From Wenzhouxiangella sp. 15190 (GTDB lineage Bacteria > Pseudomonadota > Gammaproteobacteria > Xanthomonadales > Wenzhouxiangellaceae), in NCBI RefSeq assembly GCF_003417465.1, contig NZ_QVMV01000028.1, positions 62,001 through 126,000 on the forward strand: a DNA stretch of 64,000 nt, given 5' to 3'. The notes beneath the pieces were generated by a model, which had not been told where the DNA came from, ran no database searches, and saw nothing but the letters and a program-made list of their open reading frames with translations. Each line of letters opens with the position of its first letter. Positions within the stretch are counted from its first letter, which is position 1. A program made the position numbers and the translations under genes. This document shows positions 57,102-64,000 of this stretch, one piece after another.

Positions 57102-59087
57102 ATGGCATCAACTGCCTCGCAAACCGGCGCCGGCAGGCACTGGCGGCTGGAATCCGATCTCGAAGGCATCGCCTGGCTCTACCTCGACCGCGAAGACGAA
57201 AAAACCAACAGCCTCAGTTCGCAGGTGCTCGAGGAACTCGACACGATCATCGGCCGGCTCGAAGCCGACCACCCCACGGGCCTGGTGATGATGTCGGGCA
57301 AGCCCGGGAATTTCATTGTCGGCGCGGACGTACGCGAATTCGACGCCACCGACGATGTCGATGAGCTGCGCAGCAACGTCCGGAACGTCCACGCATTATT
57401 CCAGCGCATCGACAATCTGCCCTTCCCCACCGTGGTCGCCTTCGAGGGCTACTGCCTGGGCGGCGGTCTGGAACTGGCGCTGTGCTTCGACTACCGCATC
57501 GCACTCGACGCCGATCACACCCGCATCGGCTTTCCGGAAGTCAACCTCGGCATCTATCCCGGTTTCGGCGGATCGGGGCGCAGCATTCGCGCCATCGGCG
57601 GCCTGCAGGCGATGCAGATCATGCTCACCGGCAAGATGCTTCGGGCCCGGGCCGCAAAAGGCCTCGGCCTGATCGACCAGACCGTCGACATTCACGGTTC
57701 CCTGCGCTGGTCGGCGCGCAACGCGGTCCTCAAGAAGCGCAAGTCGCGCAAGCCGGGCCTGACCGCACGCGCCACCACCTGGGGCCCGGTGCGCAAGATT
57801 CTCGCCGGGCAAATGCGCAAGCAGACCGCCGGCAAGGCTCGCAAGGAACACTATCCCGCTCCCTACGCGCTGATCGACGCCTTCGAGGCCGAAGGCGACT
57901 CCTGCTCCGGCATGATCCGCATCGAGGCCGAAGAGGTTCCCAAGCTGCTGGCCGGTGAAACCTCGCGCAACCTGCGGCGCGTCTTCCGCCTGATGGAGAT
58001 GCTCAAGGGTCAGGGCAAGCGCAGCGATTTCAGCGCGCGACGCGTGCACGTCATCGGCGCCGGTGTCATGGGCGGCGACATTGCCGCCTGGTGCGCTTCG
58101 CGCGGACTGGAGGTCACTCTCGAGGACCGCGAGATGAAGTACATCGAGCCGGCGCTCAAGCGCGCCGGCAAGTTGTTCAAGCGCAAGCTCAAGACGCCGA
58201 CGGCCGTTGCCGCCGCCAAGTCCCGGCTCATCGCCGACGTCGAGGGCAAGGGCGTGTCCCAGGCCGACGTGATCATCGAGGCCATCTTCGAAGACCGCGA
58301 CGCCAAGCGCGAACTGTTCACCAAGGTCGACAAGAAAGCCTCGCGCGGGGCGCTGATCGCCACGAACACCTCGGCCATTCCCTTGTCCGAACTGGCCGAC
58401 GCGCTGAACGATCCATCCCGCCTGATCGGCCTGCATTTCTTCAACCCGGTGGCCAAGATGCCGCTGGTCGAAGTCGTCTACGACGCCAAGCTGTCCGACG
58501 GCGACCGGGTCAACGACGGCTCGAGCTTCGCCACCCAGATCGGCAAGTACGCCCTGCCCGTCACCTCCACCCCCGGCTTCCTGGTCAACCGCGTACTCGG
58601 CCCCTACATGCGCAATGCCATGAAGATGCACCGCGAAGGGGTACCCAAGGAAGCGCTCGACAAGGCGGCCGAGCAGTTCGGCATGCCGATGGGGCCGGTG
58701 GAACTGGCCGATACCGTCGGCCTGGATGTCGGGCTGGGCGTCATCAAGACCCTGATGGGCGACGACGCCGGCGAAGACCGCAAGGTTCTCGAGGAAATGG
58801 TGGAAGCCGGCAAGCTGGGCAAGAAGTCGGGCGAGGGTTTCTACCGTTGGAAGGACGGCAAGCCCCAGCGCGAAGACGACGCCCACAAGGGCCACGACCT
58901 CAAGAAGCTGGCCGAACAGCTCATGCAGCCCTATTTCGACGAGTGCCGATCCTGTCTGGCCGACAAGGTCGTCGAGGATGCAGACCTGCTCGACGCCGGC
59001 ATGATTTTCGGTACCGGGTTCGCGCCCTTCCGCGGCGGCCCGATGCATTATCTCGAAACCCGTGAAGCCGACAAGGAGGCGTCCTGA
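57102..59087 (+). CDS. fadJ: Multifunctional beta-oxidation enzyme (FadJ-like): enoyl-CoA hydratase/3-hydroxyacyl-CoA dehydrogenase
   Basis: Catalyses hydration and NAD+-dependent oxidation steps of beta-oxidation. The 661-aa protein has a crotonase domain (about 15-200) with GNFIVGADVREFD, GGGLELALCFDYRI and GFPEVNLGIYPGFGGS (catalytic Glu residues), and a hydroxyacyl dehydrogenase (about 310-640) with HVIGAGVMGGDIAAW and GLHFFNPVAKMPLVE. Slightly shorter than E. coli FadJ. It overlaps the thiolase gene by one base. Confidence 0.93.
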   Translation: MASTASQTGAGRHWRLESDLEGIAWLYLDREDEKTNSLSSQVLEELDTIIGRLEADHPTGLVMMSGKPGNFIVGADVREFDATDDVDELRSNVRNVHALFQRIDNLPFPTVVAFEGYCLGGGLELALCFDYRIALDADHTRIGFPEVNLGIYPGFGGSGRSIRAIGGLQAMQIMLTGKMLRARAAKGLGLIDQTVDIHGSLRWSARNAVLKKRKSRKPGLTARATTWGPVRKILAGQMRKQTAGKARKEHYPAPYALIDAFEAEGDSCSGMIRIEAEEVPKLLAGETSRNLRRVFRLMEMLKGQGKRSDFSARRVHVIGAGVMGGDIAAWCASRGLEVTLEDREMKYIEPALKRAGKLFKRKLKTPTAVAAAKSRLIADVEGKGVSQADVIIEAIFEDRDAKRELFTKVDKKASRGALIATNTSAIPLSELADALNDPSRLIGLHFFNPVAKMPLVEVVYDAKLSDGDRVNDGSSFATQIGKYALPVTSTPGFLVNRVLGPYMRNAMKMHREGVPKEALDKAAEQFGMPMGPVELADTVGLDVGLGVIKTLMGDDAGEDRKVLEEMVEAGKLGKKSGEGFYRWKDGKPQREDDAHKGHDLKKLAEQLMQPYFDECRSCLADKVVEDADLLDAGMIFGTGFAPFRGGPMHYLETREADKEAS

Positions 59088-60526
59088 TGCCCGACAAGAA
59101 CCTGCGCCGAATCGCCATTGTCGGCGGCAGCCGCATCCCGTTCTGCCGATCCGGCACTCTGTACGCCGACCAGACCAACATGGACATGCTCACCGCCGCT
59201 TTCCAGGGCGTGGTGGATCGCTACAACTTGTCCGGCAAGAAACTCGACCAGGTCATCGCGGGCGCCGTGACCACCCACTCCAAGGACTGGAACCTGGCCC
59301 GCGAGGCCGTGCTCTCGACGGACCTTTCGCCGCTGACGCCGGCGGTTACCATGCAGCAGGCCTGCGGCACCAGTCTGCAGGCAGCCATCCTGGCCGGCAG
59401 CCAGATCGCCTCGGGTGAAATCGAATGCGCCCTTGTCGGCGGTACGGACACGACCTCGGACGTACCAATCGTATTCAAGCGCCGCTTCGCCCAGCGACTG
59501 ATGCAGCTCAACAAGGCGAAAACCTTCGGTCAGCGACTGAAAGCATTCAAGGGGTTCAGCTTTTCCGAACTGGCGCCGCAGCCGCCGCGCAATTCCGAGC
59601 CGCGGACCGGCCTGTCGATGGGCCAGCACTGCGAACGCATGGCGCGCGAGTGGAACATCACCCGCAAGGAACAGGATGACCTGGCGCTGGAGTCCCACCA
59701 TAAGGCCGCCGAGGCCTGGGACTCGGGCTTCTTCGATGACCTGGTCAAGCCGCACAACGGCGTCCTGCGCGACAACATCGTGCGCCCGGACACGACGATG
59801 GAGAAACTCTCCAGTCTCAAGCCGGCCTTCGATCGCTCGAAACACGGCACCCTGACCGCCGGCAACTCGACCACGCTCAGCGACGGCGCAGCCGCGGTTC
59901 TGCTGGCTTCCGAGGACTGGGTTCGCAAACACGACCTGCCGGTTCTGGCCTGGCTGACGCATTCACGCACGGCAGCGGTCGATTTCGTCGACGGCGACGA
60001 GGGCCTGCTGATGGCACCCACCGTGGCCGTTGCCGAAATGCTGCAACAAGCCGGCCTCAAGCTGCAGGACTTCGACTTCTACGAAATCCATGAAGCCTTC
60101 GCCGCCCAGGTGCTGTGCACGCTCAAGGCCTGGGAGAGCGAAATCTACTGCACCGAACGCCTGGGCCTGGATGGCCCGCTGGGCAGCATCGATCGCAGCC
60201 GCATGAACGTCCACGGCGGCTCGGTCGCCATGGGTCATCCCTTCGCCGCCACCGGGGCGCGAATCGTCGCCACCCTGGCCCACATTCTCGAGAAAGCCGG
60301 TTCCGGCCGGGGCCTGATCTCGATCTGCACGGCCGGCGGCATGGGCGTGTCAGCGATCCTCGAGCGCGACAACAACGGTTCGGGCGGCGGCACGTCGAAG
60401 AAGACGACCCGAAAGAAGAGCCCGAAAAAGAAGGGCGCGAAAAAATCCGGCAAGAAAAAAACCGCCACGAAAACGAGCCCGTCAGCGGCCCCGGGCGATG
60501 AATCGACCGGGGCCCGGGAAGACTGA
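59087..60526 (+). CDS. fadI: Acetyl-CoA acyltransferase (FadI-like thiolase) with a lysine-rich tail
   Basis: Cleaves 3-ketoacyl-CoA to acetyl-CoA and a shortened acyl-CoA. The nucleophilic Cys is in TMQQACGTSLQAA, the HEAFAAQVL, NVHGGSVAMGHPFAATGAR and CTAGGMG motifs are complete, and the enzyme fold ends by about residue 430. The remaining 45 residues form an extra tail dominated by lysine (KKTTRKKSPKKKGAKKSGKKK) and ending in an acidic stretch. The tail is not usual for thiolases. Translated with fadJ (TGATG). Confidence 0.92.
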   Translation: MPDKNLRRIAIVGGSRIPFCRSGTLYADQTNMDMLTAAFQGVVDRYNLSGKKLDQVIAGAVTTHSKDWNLAREAVLSTDLSPLTPAVTMQQACGTSLQAAILAGSQIASGEIECALVGGTDTTSDVPIVFKRRFAQRLMQLNKAKTFGQRLKAFKGFSFSELAPQPPRNSEPRTGLSMGQHCERMAREWNITRKEQDDLALESHHKAAEAWDSGFFDDLVKPHNGVLRDNIVRPDTTMEKLSSLKPAFDRSKHGTLTAGNSTTLSDGAAAVLLASEDWVRKHDLPVLAWLTHSRTAAVDFVDGDEGLLMAPTVAVAEMLQQAGLKLQDFDFYEIHEAFAAQVLCTLKAWESEIYCTERLGLDGPLGSIDRSRMNVHGGSVAMGHPFAATGARIVATLAHILEKAGSGRGLISICTAGGMGVSAILERDNNGSGGGTSKKTTRKKSPKKKGAKKSGKKKTATKTSPSAAPGDESTGARED

Positions 60527-60588
60527 ACGCACGTTCGCACCCACTGACTACCGCCCTGCTCTTCCAGGGCGGCCTGGTCGTCCTGGCT

Positions 60589-61077
60589 GTGGGCCTGGGA
60601 TGGTTGTCCGGCTTGTCTCCCTGGCGGGACATCGAATTGACCTGGCCGGCGCTGGCGATCGGCCTGGCGGCCACGCTACCGCTCGCTGCAAGCCTGGTCG
60701 CCTTGCCTGCAGCCCGCTGGCAGTGGGCCGAACAACTCACCAGCCTGGTTCGCCGCTTCCTGCGAATCCTTTTTCACAATGCCTGGCCGGGCGCGGTTCT
60801 CATCGTTTCAATCCTTGCGGGTATCGGCGAGGAACTGCTTTTCCGCGGCGTCCTTCAATACGGTCTGACGGAGAACTGGAATCCGCTCGTCGGTATATTA
60901 CTCGCCTCGCTCCTGTTCGGTGCCGCCCACGCCGTATCGTCGAGCTACTTCGTTCTGGCAACACTGATGGGGCTGTATCTCGGCCTGCTGTATCACTGGT
61001 CCGGGAACCTGCTGGTGCCCATCGTCGTCCACGCGCTCTACGACTGGGTTGCGATCCACTTCTACCTGCGCCGCTAG
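60589..61077 (+). CDS. CPBP-family intramembrane metalloprotease
   Basis: A polytopic membrane protein of at least 162 aa with the CPBP (Abi) motifs: GIGEELLFRGVLQYG (Glu pair), LFGAAHAV (His) and VVHALYDWVAI (His-Asp). Such enzymes are glutamic/metallo-type intramembrane proteases, similar to CAAX proteases. The start is uncertain: the GTG at 60589 has no ribosome site, and the open frame upstream (from 60502) encodes a plausible membrane start (ALLFQGGLVVLAVGLG), so a CTG at 60523 that overlaps the fadI stop is possible. Confidence 0.85.
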   Translation: MGLGWLSGLSPWRDIELTWPALAIGLAATLPLAASLVALPAARWQWAEQLTSLVRRFLRILFHNAWPGAVLIVSILAGIGEELLFRGVLQYGLTENWNPLVGILLASLLFGAAHAVSSSYFVLATLMGLYLGLLYHWSGNLLVPIVVHALYDWVAIHFYLRR

Positions 61078-61156
61078 GGCCTCCCTGAGTCATTCTTAAT
61101 GAACTTGAGCGGCGATGGGTTACCATGTCGTCGCAAGGGTCAGGAAAGGGAACGCA

Positions 61157-62866
61157 TTGGAACGCATCGGTCGCTACAAAATCGAGCGCGAACTCGGTCG
61201 GGGTTCGATGTCGATCGTCTATGAAGCGTTCGATCCTCATATCAACCGTCATCTCGCGGTCAAGGTGTTGCGCGAGCAATATGCGCGCGATCTCAAGAGC
61301 CGCCAGCGTTTCCTGCGAGAAGCCCGTTCGGCCGGCAGCCTCAGCCATGCCAATATCGTTACCGTCTTCGATGTCGGTCAGTACGAGGGCCTGCCGTTTT
61401 TGGTCATGGAACGCCTCAGGGGCCAGAGCCTGGAGGAGTATCTGAACGACGGCGGCCATCTGGATACCCGCGAAATCCTGGAGATTGGCATCCAGCTGGC
61501 CGGCGCCCTCGACTATGCCCATGGCTGCGGCGTGATTCACCGCGACGTCAAGCCGTCCAACATCTATTTCGATCCGGAATCCGGCCTGGTCAAGCTGGTG
61601 GACTTCGGCATCGCCGCCATCGGCGACGCCAAGCAAGTCGGCGGCGGGGAACCCGAAACGATCGTCGGCACCCCCAAGTACATGGCGCCGGAGCAAATCC
61701 AGGGCGGCGAATTCGACGGCCGAGCAGACCTGTACGCACTCGGTGTCGTACTCTACGGCCTGCTCACCGGAGCCGTCCCCTTCAAGGCCGAATCGATCGG
61801 CGCCCTGATTCATCAGATCGTTCATCGCCCGCCGCCCCGCCTGCAGCCGAAAGACGACCGCACACCGGTCGACCTGATCGAACTGGTCCATCGCCTGCTG
61901 GCCAAGGACCCCGAGGCACGACCGGCCAGCGGCTCGCTGGTCCTCGAAGAACTGCAGGAGATTCGCGCCGACCTCGACCGTGGCCTGCTCAATACCGTGC
62001 GCAGTCAGCCGGGCACCTGGCGCTGGCTGGCGGCGCTCTGGCTTGCCCTGGCCGTCGTGCTCGGCGGCGGTCTGGTATGGGTCTATCACAGCCAGACCCG
62101 TGCCATGACGGAATCCACCTACGGCTACGCCGACGCTCTGGTAAGCGTCGTCGCACGGGAGACCGCCGAAGCGATGATGCTCGACGACACGACGGCACTG
62201 TCCAACCTGGTCTCCGATTTTTCCGTCAACCCCCGCATCACCTACCTGCATATCAGCGATCGTAACGGACAAGTCCTGGCTTCGACCGATCCGTTCCTGC
62301 AGGGCGAGCCCCGCCCAAAGCCGGGTCGAGCCACGATCGAACGTGAACAGGGCGGCGTACGGCTACTGGCGAGAGAGGACGGCAATCTGGAATTCCAGAC
62401 ACCGATCCGCTTTCAGGCCCAGCGCATGGGCGAGGTCCAGCTGGGTATCGACGGCGATCAGCTCGAATCCGCCGCACAGACGACGCTCACGATGCTTGCG
62501 CTCATCTTTGCCATCACGCTGGTGGTGGTCGGAATCGGGTTCAGTCTGCTGGTCCGGCGCCAGCAGCGCTCCATTCAGCGGGTCAGTCGCGGCCTGCAGC
62601 GCATCGCCCGCGGCCAGTACGACGCCCGGCTGGAGAGCAACCGACAGGACGTCTTCGCGCCGCTCTTCCGGGTGTTCAACGACATGGCCAATCGGCTCGA
62701 AGAACGCCACGGTTACCTGCAGCACAAGCCGGCGCGTCGCCCGTTACCCCATCCCGGTGATCGCACCGACATCGATGGCGACGACACGATGGAGATGGAT
62801 TGGTCGATCGACGAGACCGACAATGTCCTGCCGCTTTCGGAGCGGAAAAAATCGGGCGGGGACTAG
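61157..62866 (+). CDS. Membrane Ser/Thr protein kinase with periplasmic sensor and HAMP-like C-terminal region
   Basis: A 569-aa protein with a full Hanks-type kinase (about 3-265): LGRGSMSIVYEA, AVKVL lysine, VIHRDVKPSN, VDFGIAAI and YMAPEQ. One membrane segment (about 288-312), a periplasmic domain (313-442) containing a PAS/Cache-like stretch ITYLHISDRNGQVLAST, a second membrane segment (444-468) and a HAMP-like region (470-525, VSRGLQRIARGQYDAR) then follow, before a charged tail. The TTG at 61157 has AGGAAAGGGA in front; an in-frame ATG at 61115 is an alternative. It ends 2 bases from the convergent lipoprotein gene. Confidence 0.88.
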   Translation: MERIGRYKIERELGRGSMSIVYEAFDPHINRHLAVKVLREQYARDLKSRQRFLREARSAGSLSHANIVTVFDVGQYEGLPFLVMERLRGQSLEEYLNDGGHLDTREILEIGIQLAGALDYAHGCGVIHRDVKPSNIYFDPESGLVKLVDFGIAAIGDAKQVGGGEPETIVGTPKYMAPEQIQGGEFDGRADLYALGVVLYGLLTGAVPFKAESIGALIHQIVHRPPPRLQPKDDRTPVDLIELVHRLLAKDPEARPASGSLVLEELQEIRADLDRGLLNTVRSQPGTWRWLAALWLALAVVLGGGLVWVYHSQTRAMTESTYGYADALVSVVARETAEAMMLDDTTALSNLVSDFSVNPRITYLHISDRNGQVLASTDPFLQGEPRPKPGRATIEREQGGVRLLAREDGNLEFQTPIRFQAQRMGEVQLGIDGDQLESAAQTTLTMLALIFAITLVVVGIGFSLLVRRQQRSIQRVSRGLQRIARGQYDARLESNRQDVFAPLFRVFNDMANRLEERHGYLQHKPARRPLPHPGDRTDIDGDDTMEMDWSIDETDNVLPLSERKKSGGD

Positions 62867-62868
62867 AT

Positions 62869-63999
62869 TCAGCCGCTTTGCAAGGATTCCAGTTTCTGTT
62901 GGGCCCGATGAGCCCGCTCGAGATACCGAATCGCCGGCTCGAAATCCGGATTGATCCGGACGACACGGTTCCACAATTTCACCGAGAGTTCGACCTGCTG
63001 ATCGCGCCAGGCCGTAAGCGCCAGATCATGATAGTGCTCGACCAGCAAACGCTCGAGCCGTGACAGTCTTGCCCCGTGCGCCCGGGACAGATCGACCGAC
63101 TGTTCCCGCGCCGCGATCAGCGTCTCGAATGCTGCCCGCTCATCACCGCGAGCCAGTAATTGCTCGGCCTCCCCGAGCTTCAGGCGTGCGTCGACGTGGC
63201 TGCGCTGCCGGGCGAATTCACCCTCATTGGCCAATCCCCCCAGCCAGGGCGACGCCTGCCTGAGATACTGATCGGCACTGTCCGGGTCGTCCTCCCGGCA
63301 TGCATCCTGCGCCAAATGCACTGCGGCGCGGGCCAGAGTAGCTCTCCCGGGGTCATTGAGCTCGTCGGCCCGGGCCGCGCTGAGCAGCATTGAATATGCC
63401 TGGCCATGCGCTTCTCGCTCGACGAGCCTTCGTGCGCTCTGGTTCGGGTCGGCGCTGCCATCGGACTCGGCCGGAGCATCCGCCTCCGGGGGCGCCTCGG
63501 TGCTTGCCGCGCGGTCACTGGCGGATGTATTCGGAACCTTGAGCCGCTGACCCGGCTGCAGCAATCGGGGGATTTCGATGTCATTGAGCTTCGCCAGCGA
63601 GTAAAAAAGCAGGCCATTTCCGATACTACGCTCGGCGATGACCGACAGACTTTCGCCGGCCCTGACTTCGATCTGCTCGAATTCCGTACCCAGCAACTCC
63701 TCCGGGGGCTGCCGGATCTGGGCAAGTAAGAGCTGGGCCGTCACATCGCCCGGACGCTCATCGGCAATCTGCTCGAGCAGGTCCTCGGCCTGTGCCTCTT
63801 CGCCTTCCTGCAACAGGCCGATGGCGGCGCCGACCGTGACGGAAGGCGCTTCCTGCTGGCCATCAGGAACCTGATCCACGGAGGGCTCCGAAGTGGTTTC
63901 ATCCGAGGGGCGGCTCTGCCACGACTGGCAGCCCGCCAGCGTGAGGCAGACCGCGGCCAGCACGAAGTATCGGAGTTGGACGCGTCGCTCGGACAACAT
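62869..63999 (-). CDS. LysM-domain lipoprotein with TPR-like helices
   Basis: A 376-aa predicted lipoprotein with lipobox LTLAGC (Cys 24). A short TPR-like helix pair is followed by a LysM domain (about 108-155: VRAGESLSVIAERSIGNG, then LLQPGQRLKVP), a Ser/Ala/Pro/Glu-rich linker, and a longer C-terminal helical part that looks like TPR repeats. It probably binds peptidoglycan in the periplasm. It converges on the membrane kinase and begins at the right edge of the window, so its promoter is not visible; the ATG is complete. Confidence 0.82.
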   Translation of the reverse strand: MLSERRVQLRYFVLAAVCLTLAGCQSWQSRPSDETTSEPSVDQVPDGQQEAPSVTVGAAIGLLQEGEEAQAEDLLEQIADERPGDVTAQLLLAQIRQPPEELLGTEFEQIEVRAGESLSVIAERSIGNGLLFYSLAKLNDIEIPRLLQPGQRLKVPNTSASDRAASTEAPPEADAPAESDGSADPNQSARRLVEREAHGQAYSMLLSAARADELNDPGRATLARAAVHLAQDACREDDPDSADQYLRQASPWLGGLANEGEFARQRSHVDARLKLGEAEQLLARGDERAAFETLIAAREQSVDLSRAHGARLSRLERLLVEHYHDLALTAWRDQQVELSVKLWNRVVRINPDFEPAIRYLERAHRAQQKLESLQSG

Positions 64000-64000
64000 T

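Noticed and set aside
57396-59048. 550-codon frame opposite fadJ
   Set aside because: Antisense shadow; its residues show no domain.

Overview
The window is GC-rich, densely coded DNA from a gammaproteobacterium. The order plsX-fabH-fabD-fabG-acpP-fabF-pabB-pabC-mltG-tmk-holB-pilZ, a split class II ribonucleotide reductase (nrdJa/nrdJb), and secB-gpsA next to gpmI-envC suggest the Chromatiales/Xanthomonadales neighbourhood. A Wenzhouxiangella-like organism would fit, but that is inference. No rRNA, tRNA, insertion sequence, prophage or CRISPR array was seen.

Left part (1-21 kb): a degenerate-GGDEF/EAL membrane sensor, a decayed response-regulator pseudogene, a tetraheme TsdB-TsdA fusion, a compact class II ribonucleotide reductase, a VapBC pair, a very good XerCD dif site (7808-7835), a UspA protein, a 2821-residue cyclic beta-1,2-glucan synthase led by a tandem Usp gene, and the split NrdJb/NrdJa enzyme. 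The dif site says this is the replication terminus. Three nearly identical FNR/ANR-type sites (core TGATnCAGGTCAA) lie before the first reductase/tsdBA, before uspA and before the usp-glucan synthase pair, suggesting an oxygen-responsive gene set around the terminus. nrdJa instead carries two helically phased NrdR boxes and a DnaA box.

Middle (21-45 kb): gpsA-secB-rhodanese, gpmI-envC, an AbgT transporter, a tight gspA-gspB-rhomboid-DUF1820 operon (type II secretion accessory), putA, an aa3-type cytochrome c oxidase operon (DUF2244-coxB-coxA-44 aa membrane peptide-coxC), a GCS2-CBS fusion with an overlapping lipoprotein gene, fadD and dinB.

Right part (45-64 kb): the fatty-acid/folate/cell-wall/replication operon from yceD-rpmF through pilZ, mostly with overlapping or nearly touching genes; then Maf, a fadJ-fadI beta-oxidation pair whose thiolase has a lysine-rich tail, a CPBP protease, a membrane Ser/Thr kinase ending in a HAMP-like region, and a LysM/TPR-like lipoprotein. 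Several intergenic gaps hold palindromic or word-repeat elements (26.4, 31.8, 39.5 and 45.0 kb) that no gene explains; these are among the least explained signals here.
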